NCBI RefSeq assembly: GCF_028554725.1
Contig: NC_071669.1
Coordinates: forward strand, 55,151,001-55,215,000
Length of the DNA stretch: 64,000 nt
From: Zeugodacus cucurbitae
Lineage: Eukaryota > Arthropoda > Insecta > Diptera > Tephritidae
Direction of reading: 5' to 3'
Shown: piece after piece, positions 21,458-34,650 of the stretch
Layout of the letters: every line of letters starts with the position of its first letter
How positions within the stretch are numbered: the stretch's first letter is position 1
Program-made: the position numbers and the translations under genes
The notes under the pieces: model-generated
Database searches by the model: none
What the model was told of the DNA's origin: nothing
The model's input: only the letters and a program-made list of their open reading frames with translations

Positions 21458-24454
21458 TAATTAACAAAATTGCAAAATCATATATGATCACATAAATCGT
21501 TGATGACCTATTCGGCAGCTATCTCTTAAGGTCCAAAAATAGTGGTATACTTAAACTATTTAAAAATTGCAGTCTCCGAAAAATAGCTTAACAAATTCGT
21601 CTTATAAGAAAGCAAAAAAAGGCAAAGTCTGATAAAATTGGTCTTGAGTTATTTGGGATAAAATTGTGGTATTAGATATCTACAACAACTAGTAACGGAA
21701 TCGGGTCAGTGTAAAGGCAGTACAAACCCATAATAAATACCATAAACAATCAATTGATATCATTAATATATGATAAAAGAAATTTCGAATTTCGGAATCA
21801 TCAGTAAGCAATCCCGAAATTTTCGGCCTTATATTAAATTTTTTTTTAAATTTGATTAAAAAAATGGTTGATAATTTTAAGAATGATTTGTTTTAAGAAA
21901 TCCCAAAAATTCGGGATTCAATTCAACAATAATTGGAAATCATGGAAGCTTAAAATATATTTTAGAATAATCATTTAATTTTTTTTTTCAGAATAATTGT
22001 TTAAATTTCGATAAAGCAAATAATTTATAATTAAAAAAAAATTAAGAATATTTTTCTTCTTAAAGAATACACTGTCTTTTACGCATATATGATAAAGACA
22101 CCCATATCGAATATAATATAAATTGAATGAAATTTATAAATAGTTTCAACAACTAATTTTGTATAAAATTTAAATTTTTTTTATAATCTAGCATTGAAAT
22201 CACATAACTTCATCTCAAAGCACAACTAAACACCAATGATAAAAATAATTTTCTTACAAACGAGTCCACATTTAAACATCTCAATAAAATATGTTGGGTC
22301 CACACAGAAAAATTTGCTATTTTTGCTATCTACACCCATACAAAATTCAACACATATGCTATAGACCTTTATGCCAGTAGTTCGTGTAACAAATTGAAAG
22401 AAATGAATGCATAGCCCTCTCCACTCCGCAAAGGGCAAATATGTCAGTAAATAGGTATGCAGGGCGTACGAGTATGTAAATGCTAACAATGCTTGGCATT
22501 CATGTCTACGTCTACTTTTCTTCCGCAGCAGCACCAGCACCAGCACCAGCATCATTTCAGTCATTCCTATTCAAAGCATAGAAGTAGTACATGTTTGAAT
22601 TCCATCAACTTGTTCCTTAGAAATGTTAAACGTCTTGATGGTTGCATGAATGCTACACAACAACATCAACAACAACAACGTGGCTTGTAAATATTTGCAG
22701 AAATATGTAAGCATACATTAGGTTGGTTCGTCAAACAAAAAAAAAAGTTTTTCTTTATTTTCAGATTTTGGAAAGGTCATATAAAGGTCAAATATATCAA
22801 ATATAAGCCTTGAAAATTTCGAAATTTTTTTTTTACTTTTTTGTATTCAATAAACAATATTTAAAATTGATATTATATTTGAAAATATCACGTATGAGGT
22901 TAGGGTGACCTAATATTTGTTTCTTGGAGAGACACCTGAAGCAACTCTGAATCTGAACAATCGGTCCAAACCATTATATCTGATCCCTTCGTCTATTGAA
23001 ATCTATTTTCTAAGTCAAAAATCATTCAAAAATAATTTCTATATTTTTTCGACCCACCCTAACACTTACTACCTAATGCTTTCCTTTTCCTTGCGTGTGT
23101 TTGGAAATCAGTGCAGGAAACGGTAGTCTACCGTTGATATAACTGAGTAGCAGCACATCCTTTTGTCCAACATGACAAAGACATGGCAGGCGAGCACGCC
23201 ATGACACAAGAACACACACAGATAGATACAGAAACTCCTACGCACATTCGAAATCTCACTCGTTTCGCCTGAGGGCGCACAGGCATTCATTCACACAACC
23301 GCAAAACCGGCACATGCCGCATACAAATCTGAATAGTCTTTTCCGTTTGATTTATGATACTGAACTGTCGGCAGTTGCTGGGAGTGTGCGTGTGTGTGAT
23401 GTGCTGGCTGGCTAAGCTGACGATGGCGGTGTAACTGTGAAAGCGCTTAGAATAACGAGACCACTGTCATTTCCAAAAATTTCCGTTCTTTTTTCCTTTT
23501 ATTTGCAAAATCAGAAATCATCTTTTGTGTGTATATGATATATATGTATCTGTAACACTTAACTGTTGTTGTTGTTGCTGTTGCAGCAGTATAGTTTGCC
23601 TGCCTCCAACTATCCGTTGCTATTGTTTGTTGTTGTTTGGGCTCGTTCGTTCTGCTGCTGGGCGTTTGACAGCGCACATAACACATCAAATCACTGCTGC
23701 TGCTATTCGAAAGCGCTGCTAATGCTGATTTTGCCGCTTCGCTGATGTCCCATCGCACACACACACCCTCTCAAACACACGCCCACATATGTGAATGCTG
23801 AGGGCACACAGAATTTCCTTTCACTCCAGTACTGCGTTGATTTGTGTTTCTTTGTGTGCGTGAAGGCGTCATTTGCCTTTCAGCTTACGCCATGTTGTTC
23901 TCTGAGCGATCTGTGCGCTTTGGGGTTGGGGTTGCCATGGCGTATGAGTGACATTAATATTAATTTTAGTGTCGAATGTTTAATATTTTATAGTTTAAAC
24001 GACCTTTTGTAATGTTTCGAAAATTTAGGTTGTTTGCGAAATGTACAGCTACTGAGGTTGCCGAATGTGTCAATCTATGTCTATAATCATAAGACCAACA
24101 TTGAGTTATCGTTCGCTGCTCTAGGTTAGTTTTAATATAAAAAATGGAGATTATTGCGCGAGAGCTTAGACAATATTTAGTAAAGAGAAGATCTAATGAG
24201 GCAATTTTCATTCAGTCTTTTTGTTTTCATTTCTCTGGTCGAAAACCTTAGTTAGATAATTACTTAAATTTAACCTTTTTAATATGTAAAACTATCTGAA
24301 ATTATCTGAGAAAAAACATGTTAATCTCAATGATAATATATTGTACACAACTCTTAGTTCTCCAAAAATTATAATACGCCAGTGGAGCTCAAGCGATTCT
24401 TAACAATATGATAGCTTCGGAGAGTTTTCGCACATATCCCATATTAAATGAAAA
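21458..24454. other. Spacer with short simple repeats
   Basis: Includes CAGCAC repeats near 22527-22551, CAACAA near 22660-22680 and a GTTGTTGTTGCTGTTGC tract near 23565. The many short frames are translations of these tracts. No splice-bounded coding segment was recognised. Confidence 0.5.
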
Positions 24455-25385
24455 CAAGGGCTAAGTTCGGGTGTAACCGAACATTTTATACTCTAGCAAT
24501 TTTTTTTTTTTAATTTTATGGAATAAAGTCCATTGAAAGTTGGAAACCCTAATAGGTATATGGGAGCTAGGTAAAGTTATCAACCGATTTCACTCATTTT
24601 TGGCACGGAGACATATTATTAGAAGAAAATGATTGGGGATATGGGGTCTTGAAAAATTATGGTCCGATTTCGACGATTTTTAGAAGGACGATGCCACACT
24701 ATAAATGCAGTATTTATGCAAAGTTCTGTTCTGATATCTTTACAAGTGCTTATTTATATATTGTAAACTCATTCAGATGGACTTCAAAGTTCTGGTATAT
24801 TGGAAGTAGGAGTGGTTGTGAACCGATTTGGCCTATTTTCAAAACATATCATTAGGATGTCAGGGAAATATTACAAACCGAATTTCACTGAAATTGGTCG
24901 ATAAGTCGGCGGAGCCACACTCATTTTAAATTTTGTATACCAAGTTGAGTTGTACACCAATAATGAAATTTAAGGTTCATGATGTTTTTCGTTACTGAGT
25001 TAAAGACATTTTCAACATAACCTTTGTATGGGAGGTAGGCGTAGTTATAATTCGATTTCCTCTATTTTTAGACTATAGGAAGTGGCTAAAATAAACACCT
25101 CTAGAGAGTAGTAAACGAGGTATGTAAAAAAAACTTAATAGCGGCGTGGCCAAGCCCAATTCCCCAAAAAAATTACATCCAAATAAGTAACTTCATAGTG
25201 TTATACTTTGTACGGGATTTTAATTTCATAGCTTCATCAAGATATCGAAGCTTGCACAGACGGACAGACGGACGAACAGACAGACATCCGGATTTCAACT
25301 GCAATCGTTACCCTGACACTTATTTAATTTTGGGTGTTACATACAACCGTTATGTGAACCAAACTATTATACTCTCTTAGCAACT
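24455..25385 (+). repeat. Family A dispersed repeat, copy 4 (plus, near full length)
   Basis: Starts GCTAAGTTCGGGTGTAACCG, in which GTTCGG and CCGAAC can pair as a hairpin, then TTTTATACTCTAGCAATT. The interior has the family order of phrases. Near the far end is the run CACAGACGGACAGACGGACG (25256-25275), then a closing TTATACTCTCTTAGCAAC (about 25366-25383). About 930 bp and no coding capacity. This copy and the one at 38170-39125 define the family's ends. Confidence 0.82.
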
Positions 25386-26649
25386 TTGAGATTATAAAAA
25401 GAGGATATTTAGGAACCGAATTAACCTTTAACAACAACCACATAAGATGAAAGGGAATTTCTTAAAATTGGCAAGGATTTCTAAATGGGCTTTTCATTGT
25501 ATTTAACAAATAAATTTTCTTAAAAATAAATTTATAAGATTTTGGAAAATTTTCGGTAAGAAAACAAGGTTGCATATCACAACACAAATGTTGTTGTTGT
25601 ACAGATTTTCTTTAAAATTTAAATTTTATTATTCATTAGTTCTTTTTTCTTGAAATTTGTTTGGGTAACTGAACTCTTTACTATTGTTGTCTTCATTTCA
25701 CCATAGGCTATTTCAATTTTAATAGATTATTTCTAAAAGGATAATGGGATTCTATCAGCTGTAATGGATGAATTAATTAATTTTTGTTACTGTTTATAAA
25801 CTGTTTGAAAAGCAGAACATAAACGAATTTTGACCTCAACAGGGCGACTGTACGGATGTGACGGTATTGGTTTTCTGATATTTTAATATAAAGGCAGATG
25901 GGATGACATGGTCGCAAAGTTCAAATAAGAGAGACCATTTAATAATTTGTTTTCATATGTTTTACAGGTAGTTTAAGACTAATATAACCACAAAATTTGT
26001 TAATATTTTGAAAGCCGTGAACCCTGTGAAAACCCAAAAGTGTCAGTAAAAGAGGAAATCATCAAAAAAAATATTAATAATTGATTTACTGTAAAATAGA
26101 GTAGATCAGAGTACATATAAAATATCTTAATAATAATATTTTGATTTGTTCTAAACCAACCGATTCTCAAGTCAATTTCAACGATCGTGAACATGCATGA
26201 ATTTGAGATTCACTTTCACCATATTCTTTAGATCTGATTCTAGCGACATTTTTATGTTCACAGACTTTAAACAAATTGTTTCTGATAGATCCAATGATAG
26301 CTACTCTGAAGTGAAAGATCAATCCTACTACTAAAATGGTAACGAAAGATTGGTAAATCATTACAATCGAATAAAAAAATCAAATTTGACCAAAAAGTTG
26401 TTTCGTCTGTCGATCATGAATTATGAAGATTTAAAAGTATTGAAAAATAAATTAATAAATTGTTGTGAGGATATAAAGACTTCCTTTTCTGTACTTTAGT
26501 TTAAAAAAAATGTTCAAACAGTACTACGTTTTATTGTACTCTCCTTCTTCGCGTTACCTTTGGCTTCCGCCACAATGAAAAATAATTAAAAATTCATATT
26601 TATTTATATTTTTGCATATTCTCTGCACTTGCTTGTTGCTTGTACTTAC
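25386..26649. other. Intronic spacer, nothing recognised
   Basis: AT-rich intron DNA next to the NOS1AP exon. No repeat, exon or RNA gene recognised. Confidence 0.4.
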
Positions 26650-26721
26650 CCGTATACGACGCATGGCCTGCACGATTTCGGCGCGTGTATTTGGACGTGA
26701 AACCTCCTCCCAGCCGACAAA
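26650..26721 (-). CDS. NOS1AP/CAPON PTB-domain exon (72 nt)
   Basis: Minus strand: acceptor gtattgcag, 24 codons, donor GTAAGTAC. The peptide FVGWEEVSRPNTRAEIVQAM followed by RRIR aligns with the start of the NOS1AP PTB domain (YVGS..VPRPNSRVEIVAAMRRIR). It is phase 0 at both ends and continues directly into YECK of the 5497-5592 exon. Known family members have a short N-terminal exon before this (with a conserved ...AFQHGI... stretch). I searched the minus strand upstream by eye without finding it. Confidence 0.92.
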
Positions 26722-27820
26722 CTGCAATACAAAGAGCAGAACAAAAGGTGTGATAATGAATTATTTATGAACAAAAAAGGAGCAAAATTCAGCAATGCAA
26801 AAACACACATACATAAATGATGAAGAAAGAGAACGTTGGATATAAGGAAAAGGTACAATTGTATAAAAAGGCAAAGTGGACAGCTGAAATGGAGAGAGAG
26901 AGAGAGGGCTTGAAACAAAGTAAACTTTATATGTTACCGCTGAGTGATACAGAAGCGCAATAATTGAAAACTCAATTAATAAAAGGGTTTCGCAATGGAA
27001 ATACGTATGTATAGTAAGTATGAGTTGTTTGCGGTTCCCAAAATAAATTTTGTTAATTTTGCGAAGACACGTTTCATTTCATTGCCCATAGACGGATTTA
27101 TACTCTATAACAACCATTTTATTTATATATATGTCAGTGTGTATTATTGTTGTTAGCTAAATTAAAGCAATAAATATTAATCTCTTCTTGCTTGTGGCAA
27201 GTGCTGAAATGCGCAGATAAAACGGAATATCTCAATTTACAGTGACATACCTACAGACACAGCGTCAAATGTAGAAAATAACTGATTAAACGCCTGCCTC
27301 AAAACAATGACAGGCGAGACCTAAATCACGCTTGACCGCAAAATGAATCAGAAACAAAGGCAAATGCCACAGCGTGTACTCGATGGAGGCAAAATAAAAA
27401 AGTAATCTTCTTCTTCTGCTTCTTCATTGTCTTAACTGAAAAGGATTGCATTTCCTTGCTGCGGCGTTGAAAAGATAGAATCTTCGAAAATAAGAAGCTG
27501 CTAATAGAAAATGTACCAAGAAAAGGTAATTACAATAAGGAAGTTTGGAGAAAGGCAAAGACCGGCTGATGGAAAAAATAAAAATTAAATGAGGCTGTGA
27601 AAGAGAGAGATTAACAGCAAAAGCGTCGCCGTCAATCAACAGCAGTAAGAGATTTTTTTTTTACTTTTGAAAAAATAATTTAAGATTTAAGAGAAGATAA
27701 ATTCTCATGCATTTCAAATATTAAAATATGCCATTATACTCAGAAGTAACTATTTAACGGAACTTTTTTCGGTAAGTATTAAAAAATGAAAATATTTTTT
27801 TATAAAGAGTTAGCTCAAAT
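26722..27820. other. Spacer, nothing recognised
   Basis: Contains a GAGAGAGAGAGAG run near 26890-26905. Otherwise unremarkable AT-rich DNA with chance frames. Confidence 0.4.
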
Positions 27821-28168
27821 GGTGTTCGAAAGTGAGCTTTCACTAGTGCATAGAAAGCTTCCACTAAAGAGCTTTCAAGGTAAATTCAAAAATTTCTGGA
27901 AAGCATATTTTATATTTCACGAAAACAGAGCTTTCACTAGAGCATGGAGAGCTTTCACTAGTACAAAAAGCTTTCGAAATACACATGGTGTTCGCAAGTG
28001 AGCTTTCACTAGCGTCTAGAAAGCTTTCACTAGAGAGCTTTCAAGTGGTATCTTTTGGAAACTATTTTTTATATTTCACTAAAATAGAGCTTTCAGTAGA
28101 GTATGGAGAGCTTTCACTAAAGCATGGAGAGCTTTCGCCAAAACATAAAAAGTTTTCGAAATATTCTC
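27821..28168 (+). repeat. Two-level AGCTTTC minisatellite
   Basis: Two adjacent direct copies of a 163-185-bp unit start ATGGTGTTCGAAAGTGAGC (27821) and ATGGTGTTCGCAAGTGAGC (27984). Each unit is built of ~20-bp subunits around GAGCTTTCACTAGAGCATG. Further AGCTTTCG-like remnants continue to about 28250. The translated frames are repeat artefacts. Confidence 0.85.
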
Positions 28169-30707
28169 ATTTGTGAAGAAAATATGTAACTTTCGCTTAC
28201 TAAAGCTTACTACGGTTTGGAAATTTTTCACTATAGCCTGAACAGCTTTCGATATAATTTTTTTTTGTGAAGCTCTGAAATATTGCTAACTGTCTTACGT
28301 ATCATATACAACATGTTGGTTATTTAAAGCTAATACTTTTGAGAAGATAGTGCTTCCGGGTGGTGTATGAAAACTTGAATCATATTATTGGGTCCAACGA
28401 AAGGCCGTTTTAAAATTTAAAATTTTTATATTGAAGAAAATTATTAGATATTATATACTTCTTTTTTGGTTTTAAATATATTCAGATATTGGCGATACTT
28501 AGTTAAGTTTTCCTCATCACGCCTACTTACATACATTTATTTGTTACCCTCAGCAATTTATAACGAATTAATCAAGTGGGTTATTTTAAAAACACTCGAT
28601 TCAAGTCATAATCCCTAGTAATACAAAAATTAAAAATAAATAAATATTTCATTAATCTTGTAGCTATCATAATAAGCGCCACTTAAGCCGCAATTAAACT
28701 GTCAAAACTTTTGAAAAAAAGGCTTACAAATAAATTGTGCGGCTTTTGTTGTAGCTTAACACGCGCACAAACAAACATATTATCAACACATAACATCAGC
28801 GATTTAGAGGCATTTGTAAATTGTTTGAAAATTTCAACACACACACACAACCACTAAATATATCGAAAATCCACAGCTTACCCCAAAAAAGTATGCAAGA
28901 GATTAGAATGCGTCAGCATGTTGGTGAATTACTTAAAAAAGTGATTCAAATCGTTTTATGTTTTGAACACAATTTTGACCCTTTTTCATTGAAGCAACCC
29001 GCACACATACTCACATATTAAAGTGTTAGGGTTTAAAGGTCTGTAAGAGCATTTTGTTGAGTGCTTTATCAATAATCTGGCATCGACTGAAAAATGTTTA
29101 ACTAAAATTATTTGTGATTATAGCGGTTGATAGAGGGTCCTCTATATATATAATATATGTAAGTTTAGGAATGCTTTCTTTGAGGTAAAAAAAATTCAAA
29201 TTTGTTTGTATGCAGTATGGCATGGCTACACATGTGCCCTTCCTTATATACTAGCATGTACATGTTCCGGTATGTTAACCACAAGCTCATCAACGCGTTC
29301 AACAGAAGTTTTAATGCATATTTTCAAGTTTTAAAAGTCGATAAAAAGTGTAAGCAAGCATTTCGTAGAAACTTTTAACATTCGCTCCAAGTACAAGATT
29401 AGCGCTTGTGGCGCTATCGCAAGGTATATATGCATACATACATAATCGATTTTATTAGTTTCATTTATAGTAAGATTGGTTGAGCTAAGAAAACTTTATT
29501 CAGCACAAAAAATTGTTAAGCATGCAGTTTTCAAAACTTCAATGCCAGTGCAGAAGACTATTAAAATTATACCTTAAGTCACGTTTTTTTTGTTTGCGTA
29601 CTGAAGAACGCTATTGTAAAAGTTTTTTCTGTATATATGGAGTTTTTCCGATATAAATATGTTGGAAAATAAAACTCACCACAGGCTTAGAAACTCACCA
29701 CGATAAAAATGCGCTCATTTAACGTGCTACAGCTACACTTAACACTTTTATTGAATTTTTATTCAATTCACCACACCCGAATTCACCACACAGAAATTCA
29801 CCACACCTTTATTTTACCTTTAAAATCGCAAGAAAGCGAAATTTGTTAAATTATGCAAGAAAAAATTTTAATTTTCGATATCTAGCGGTACTAGTTGAGA
29901 GAAAAAAAGAACATGAAAGTATTCTGAGTTCGATTAGACATATACAACTTATATAAGTAAAATGCAAATGAACCATTACATAATCACATACGCTCACTCA
30001 TCAGCCTATCAAGCATACATTTATAATGAAAAAACTCTTACGTTTTCCTTTTCATTGAGCGGGTCAGCGCACAGATCGAAAGCCAAATGAAATGCATACA
30101 ACACGTGTGCGTCACAAACGAAATCAAAAATATAAACATAATTACGATTTAAAATTAGAATGCCGACACTGTGATGCAACGAAAACACATGAGCATGCGC
30201 CAAGTGAGCATTGATTGGTTGTTGGTCTTTCAAGTTGCTTGCATAAAAAATAATGCAATTCTGTAAACATTACGCATACGCAGTGGTGTGCCTACGACAG
30301 CCACATAATTTTTTGTATGTGTGTTTACAATGTTGCGTTTTTCACATTTCGTTTGAAGTGCAAGCCGTTTTTGTAGTTGTTGTTGTTATTATCTATTTTC
30401 AACATAACGCGCGCACTCGTTCGCTCTTTGAATACAACTTCACACAAATTAAGGCAATAGTTGACGCAAGCCAACGTAGAGGTAAAGGCAAATAATGACG
30501 CGGCGCTTGTGCCACATTTTGTGTCGGCGTAAAAGGAGACTTTCAAAATAAACAAACAAACACACTTTTTTTCGTTTATATTCTACTCACTGGCGCCGCC
30601 TCTGCAGGCTTAGTCACCTGCAGATTTTAACGAAATTCAATGAAAATGTGACACCAATTTCGAAAAATATATACACGAAATGCATTTATGAAATTATATA
30701 TTATGAG
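28169..30707. other. Spacer with minor repeats
   Basis: AATTCACCACAC occurs three times at 29766-29806. A minus-strand frame at 30021-30233 ends close to a GTAAGA donor-like site (…ADPLNEKEN), which could be chance. I do not call an exon. Confidence 0.4.
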
Positions 30708-31069
30708 GTCCATTGAACCCCATCAGATCAGAGTTTTGACATAGCCCACAAAACCAAAATGTCGGACAGCGTTTCTAAATGTTTATTGGGATTTGAATTT
30801 AGGAAAACCGGCACCGGATTCGTAATCAGCGACCCCGTAGACTCTCGAATAACTACTTTCAAGCGAATCCGATGAAGTTTTCAAAATAGCGTCCGTCATA
30901 TTGGATCCACCATTTTGAATATTTTAAAACCGACATCGGATTCGTAATCAGCGATCCCCAAAACCCCCTAGTGACAAGTTTCAAGCGATTCCGTTGAAGT
31001 TTTGAAAACGCCGCCAGCCAATCTTGGTTTTCTGGGGCTATGTCAAAAAAGCTGATGGGGGTTAAATGG
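30708..31069. mobile_element. MITE-like element with ~45-bp imperfect inverted repeats
   Basis: Left end TCCATTGAACCCCATCAG and TTTTGACATAGCCC recur inverted at the right end (GGGCTATGTCAAAA, then CTGATGGGGGTTAAATGGA). The interior has two direct repeats, each with GGATTCGTAATCAGCGA then AAGCGA-TCCG-TGAAGTTTT (near 30817 and 30938). TTAA is present at the right boundary but degraded at the left, so a TTAA target is possible. Non-coding. Confidence 0.68.
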
Positions 31070-31739
31070 ATTCGGATTCAATGACCCCAAAAACAAAAGG
31101 CACACGTAGTAAGACCACTAGGTCATTATAAAATTTTTTTGTGTGGCTGTGTATTGTAATTTGTGGTTACATTTTCTACGGTACTTCCAGCTCCCAAAGA
31201 ACTTGCAAGCAGCAATTTTTGAAATTCATAACTATCAACAGTGACGCAGTTGTGCAGTCTTGACAGTAAATACTATACAATAGATATGACTGTGAATTCT
31301 GGTCACTGACATCATGTCGGAAACGTCAAATTTTCGTCAAACTCCTGTTTTCGCTGACTTATGAATACTTGGTGGCCCCACACTATTTCATAACAAGACC
31401 TTCATGAGTAGTCCAACCAACTTCCCATCGAGACGACCATACAACGAAGACGTCTTTGATTGCCTGGCCCACAATCGTATGTAAGAATGCTGACGAAATT
31501 TGTCAAAGTGGCAACGCAAGAGTCCAGAAGCTGCGAGAGACCGAAAACAGGCGCATAGTTGAAACAGATCTAAGACACACAAACATCAACTGGAATGATT
31601 TCAAATAATCGTAAAGACCTTAATACTTTTGTTTTGGTCCCAGGCACCAACTGAAGTTAAAGAAGTGTCTGCAAGCATGTATACGAACATGATAAAAATA
31701 CATAAGTATATACAAACCAATTTCATCTAATTCAACTTC
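31070..31739. other. Spacer upstream of Gr-C
   Basis: No repeat or exon recognised. The minus-strand frames here have no domain. Confidence 0.4.
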
Positions 31740-31897
31740 AGTTTCAGTAATTAGTGTCGTTTTACAATATGACCCGACTAATAGCACAATTTTCCTCTCT
31801 AATGTACATGACAATTATAACGGTGATAGGAGTTATACACCTTCATCACTGGAATTTGTAACTTTCAGTTGTTCATTTCACGTTCACTTGACAGATA
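31740..31897 (+). promoter_or_regulatory. Gr-C conserved 5' flank
   Basis: Has CTTCAGTTTCAGTAATTA as the distal block, then CTCTAATGTACATGACAATT, ATAACGGTGATAGGAGTTAT and CAGTTGTTCATTTCACGTTC right before the ATG. The distal block is shared with Gr-B (CTTCAGTTTCGGCAATTA) rather than with Gr-A and Gr-D. A regulatory role is inferred from conservation. Confidence 0.6.
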
Positions 31898-33151
31898 ATG
31901 GCGGCGGACTTCTTCACTATTTGTGCGCGATTTTACTATCATCTGCTGCGTTTGCTTCGCTTCACCGATTTGTATTACAATGAGACGCTGAAACGTCTTG
32001 AGTATCAGCACCGAAATCCACGGATACGACGTTATATATTTCGTATATATTATATGATTCACGGCATTCACGCGGCGTTGTTTTTATTTATTTGCACATT
32101 TGGAGTTTACTATTTTCAAAATTTTGCAGAGATAAGCTCACTTCAAACTAATATACGTATTCATTATGAAATCTATACACATTTCGACATTTTTTACTAT
32201 TTCATATCAAGTCAAAAGGAAGCGGACCAGCAAGTTTTTGAAACAATTTTTTAACGAACTTTTCGTGTTACAACGAAAGATCTCAGCGCTGACTGGATGT
32301 CATGCAATCATGGAGACTCACATAAAGTTCCTGTTGTTACTTAAAATAATATTGATTGTTAGGATTTTAATTGAATCTGCGCAAAGATTTAATATTACAA
32401 GTAATTATGCCTTTCCGGTTTTCGAACTCGCCTACATTGCAAACTATGTGATCCTTAGAAAACTGTTAATACTCCACAAAGTATTGAAGAAATGGATTAA
32501 GCAACAAGTAGATCAATACACAGCGAAATCTCAATGCACAGCAGAATGCAAGCTCAGGAATGATCCGATTTGTAAGGCAATCTCTTTGTGGAGTCAATCG
32601 GGTCAAATTTTAACGAACTATCTGAAATATTTCAATTGGTATAAAAAGCTAGTACTTATGGAGAATATATTTTGCGTCTATTTGGCCAGTCAGTTTGTTG
32701 TGTGCGTATTTTATAAAAGATATGATTATAACGTCGGTCTGCTGTCAGATTCTTTGAACCATATTATTAATATGCTCCTTATTGGCATGGTCAATGACTC
32801 GCTGAAGCATGAGGAAGATGCTTTGAACGACATATTGACGGTACTGGTCATCAAATTGTCACATCAAACAAGATTGTGCAAGCATTGTAAAGAACTCCTA
32901 AGAGCGGTGAGTAGTATTTATGTACCTATTCGAAAGTCAGTTCTAATGTTATTCTCTCTACACAGATCGATTATCACTTCTGTTGCCGGAATCTGCTACC
33001 CAAAAGGATTTATATATTCGGAAATTATTGGACCAGAGAATTCGTAGTCGATGTTATCCAAAACTTGATAGTATTAGGATTTAGTATAACACAATTTGGT
33101 TCAGATGGACTTTACTTGTGTAAATTCGGCCCCGAAACATCACGTACATAG
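31898..33151 (+). pseudogene. Gustatory-receptor-like pseudogene Gr-C (frameshifted)
   Basis: Same two-exon structure as Gr-B: exon 1 31898-32906, intron 32907-32965 (59 bp, GTGAGT to CACAG), exon 2 32966-33151. Exon 1 has 1009 nt, 11 fewer than the 1020 nt of its three paralogues. Alignment with Gr-B places an 8-nt deletion near 32146-32163 (about residue 83-90), which shifts the frame before the second hydrophobic segment, plus a 3-nt loss nearby. After the shift the frame is open to the normal end (…LGFSITQF…), so the damage appears recent or is a sequence error. An AATAAA lies at 33204-33209. Opposite strand to the NOS1AP exons. Confidence 0.85.
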
Positions 33152-33424
33152 ATCTCAGACTAGTGCATGACATTGCGTTACAAATTACACATCTGTGCTC
33201 TGGAATAAAATGAAATTTGAAGACATATTTAATAATAATTATCTTTTTATAAACAATGAAATTGAAATTGAAAATTATTTTGTACTGAATGATTCGGAAA
33301 TGGTTTGTAGTCATCATTCGGTCCAATTTAAATATTGAATTTAATTAATTTTAAATTTATAAATTCTATTGATGTTTTATATTGTTCAAAAATAGATGGC
33401 GCCATTGTCACTGTATATAAACCG

Positions 33425-34420
33425 TGACTAAAGGTATATATAATACTCTCGCAATTTATTTATTTAATTCTATTAAGATAAGACACAATTCGGCCCACAT
33501 ATTAGGCATAAAGTTCTCTAGAATAGCGAAAAATCTTTATCTATAGTAAATTGAAACTGAAATAATTCCTGGACCGATTTCAACTATTTTTGCCACTACG
33601 CTCCATTATATCAACTATTTTACGTTCACTTAGTTTTGCTGAGATATCTCACATATTAACCGAAATATATGGCATGGAATCTATTGGCAGTTTGGAAACT
33701 GTAAAGAGGTATTTGGGTTTTGAGGAAATAATGGACTGATTTGCCCATTTTTGACACAGAGGCACACATGTCCTTGAATTTCTTTAGAATATCCGAGAGA
33801 AGTATATTTTCAGTAAAAAATAGCTCACATGCACCGAGGTCCTCGTGTTCGATATCTGGGGCCTTGAAATGTTATAGTCCGATTTCGGTGATTTTGAGTT
33901 GGGAAGAAACGCAATATTTGTGCAAAGCTTTGTGCCGATATCTCGCTGGTGTTTAATTTGTAGTTTTCAAAGTGAACGAATCAGAAAAACATCTAAATTG
34001 TGGTATATAGGAAGTAGGCGTGGTGGCGATTCGATATCCACCATTTTCAAATTAAAAAAAAAAACAAATGTTACAAACCGAACTTTGTTGAAATTGGTCA
34101 AGTAGTTTCTGAAATTTGTGCCATCTTTACCATGAAATCTAAAGTTTTTCAGAAAGGGAAAGCATTTGTAGTAGCTTATTCTCAACATAACCTTTGTATG
34201 AGAGGTGATCGTGATTATAATCCGATTTCCTTCATTTTTAGACAGTATAAGGAAGTGCCTAAAGGAAACGATTCTAGTCAGTTGGTTGATATAGCTATAG
34301 TAGTTTACGAGATAACTACAAAAAACCGTGTAGAGGGCGAGACCCCGCCTACTTTTCCAAACAAATTCAATACTAATATGGCTTTCCCTGATATGATGTT
34401 CTGTACTTAGTGCTTAGTTA
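33425..34420 (+). repeat. Family A dispersed repeat, copy 5 (plus)
   Basis: Begins TATAATACTCTCGCAATTTA after a degraded hairpin end, runs through the family phrases ('gggccttgaaatgttatag' near 33860, 'ggcgtggtggcgattcg' near 34017) and fades near 34420. It separates Gr-C from Gr-D. Confidence 0.75.
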
Positions 34421-34650
34421 TAGAACTTTAGACCTTACCAACCGTCTCATGATGCCAAGGAATTTATGTACCAAGATATCACAATTTTTACTAATTATTT
34501 AAACGTGGCTGTGGCCATTTCTTTGTGTTCTTTGCCAAACGTTATTGTTACAATCTGGCAACTCTCAACTTTATCGTAAAATTTGACATTATAATGGATA
34601 TTGAATTTTGAATTGTAAACTATCTACCAGTGTGGTATTATTTCCGCTAT

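Noticed and set aside
25250..25300. GACGGACAGACGGACG run as a possible CRISPR-like or satellite array
   Set aside because: It is a short internal tract of the family A repeat, also seen inverted near 38315. No regular spacers.
30021..30233. Possible minus-strand exon ending ADPLNEKEN before a GTAAGA
   Set aside because: It does not match the known N-terminal NOS1AP sequence, and no acceptor or partner exon was seen. A single donor-like hexamer is expected by chance.
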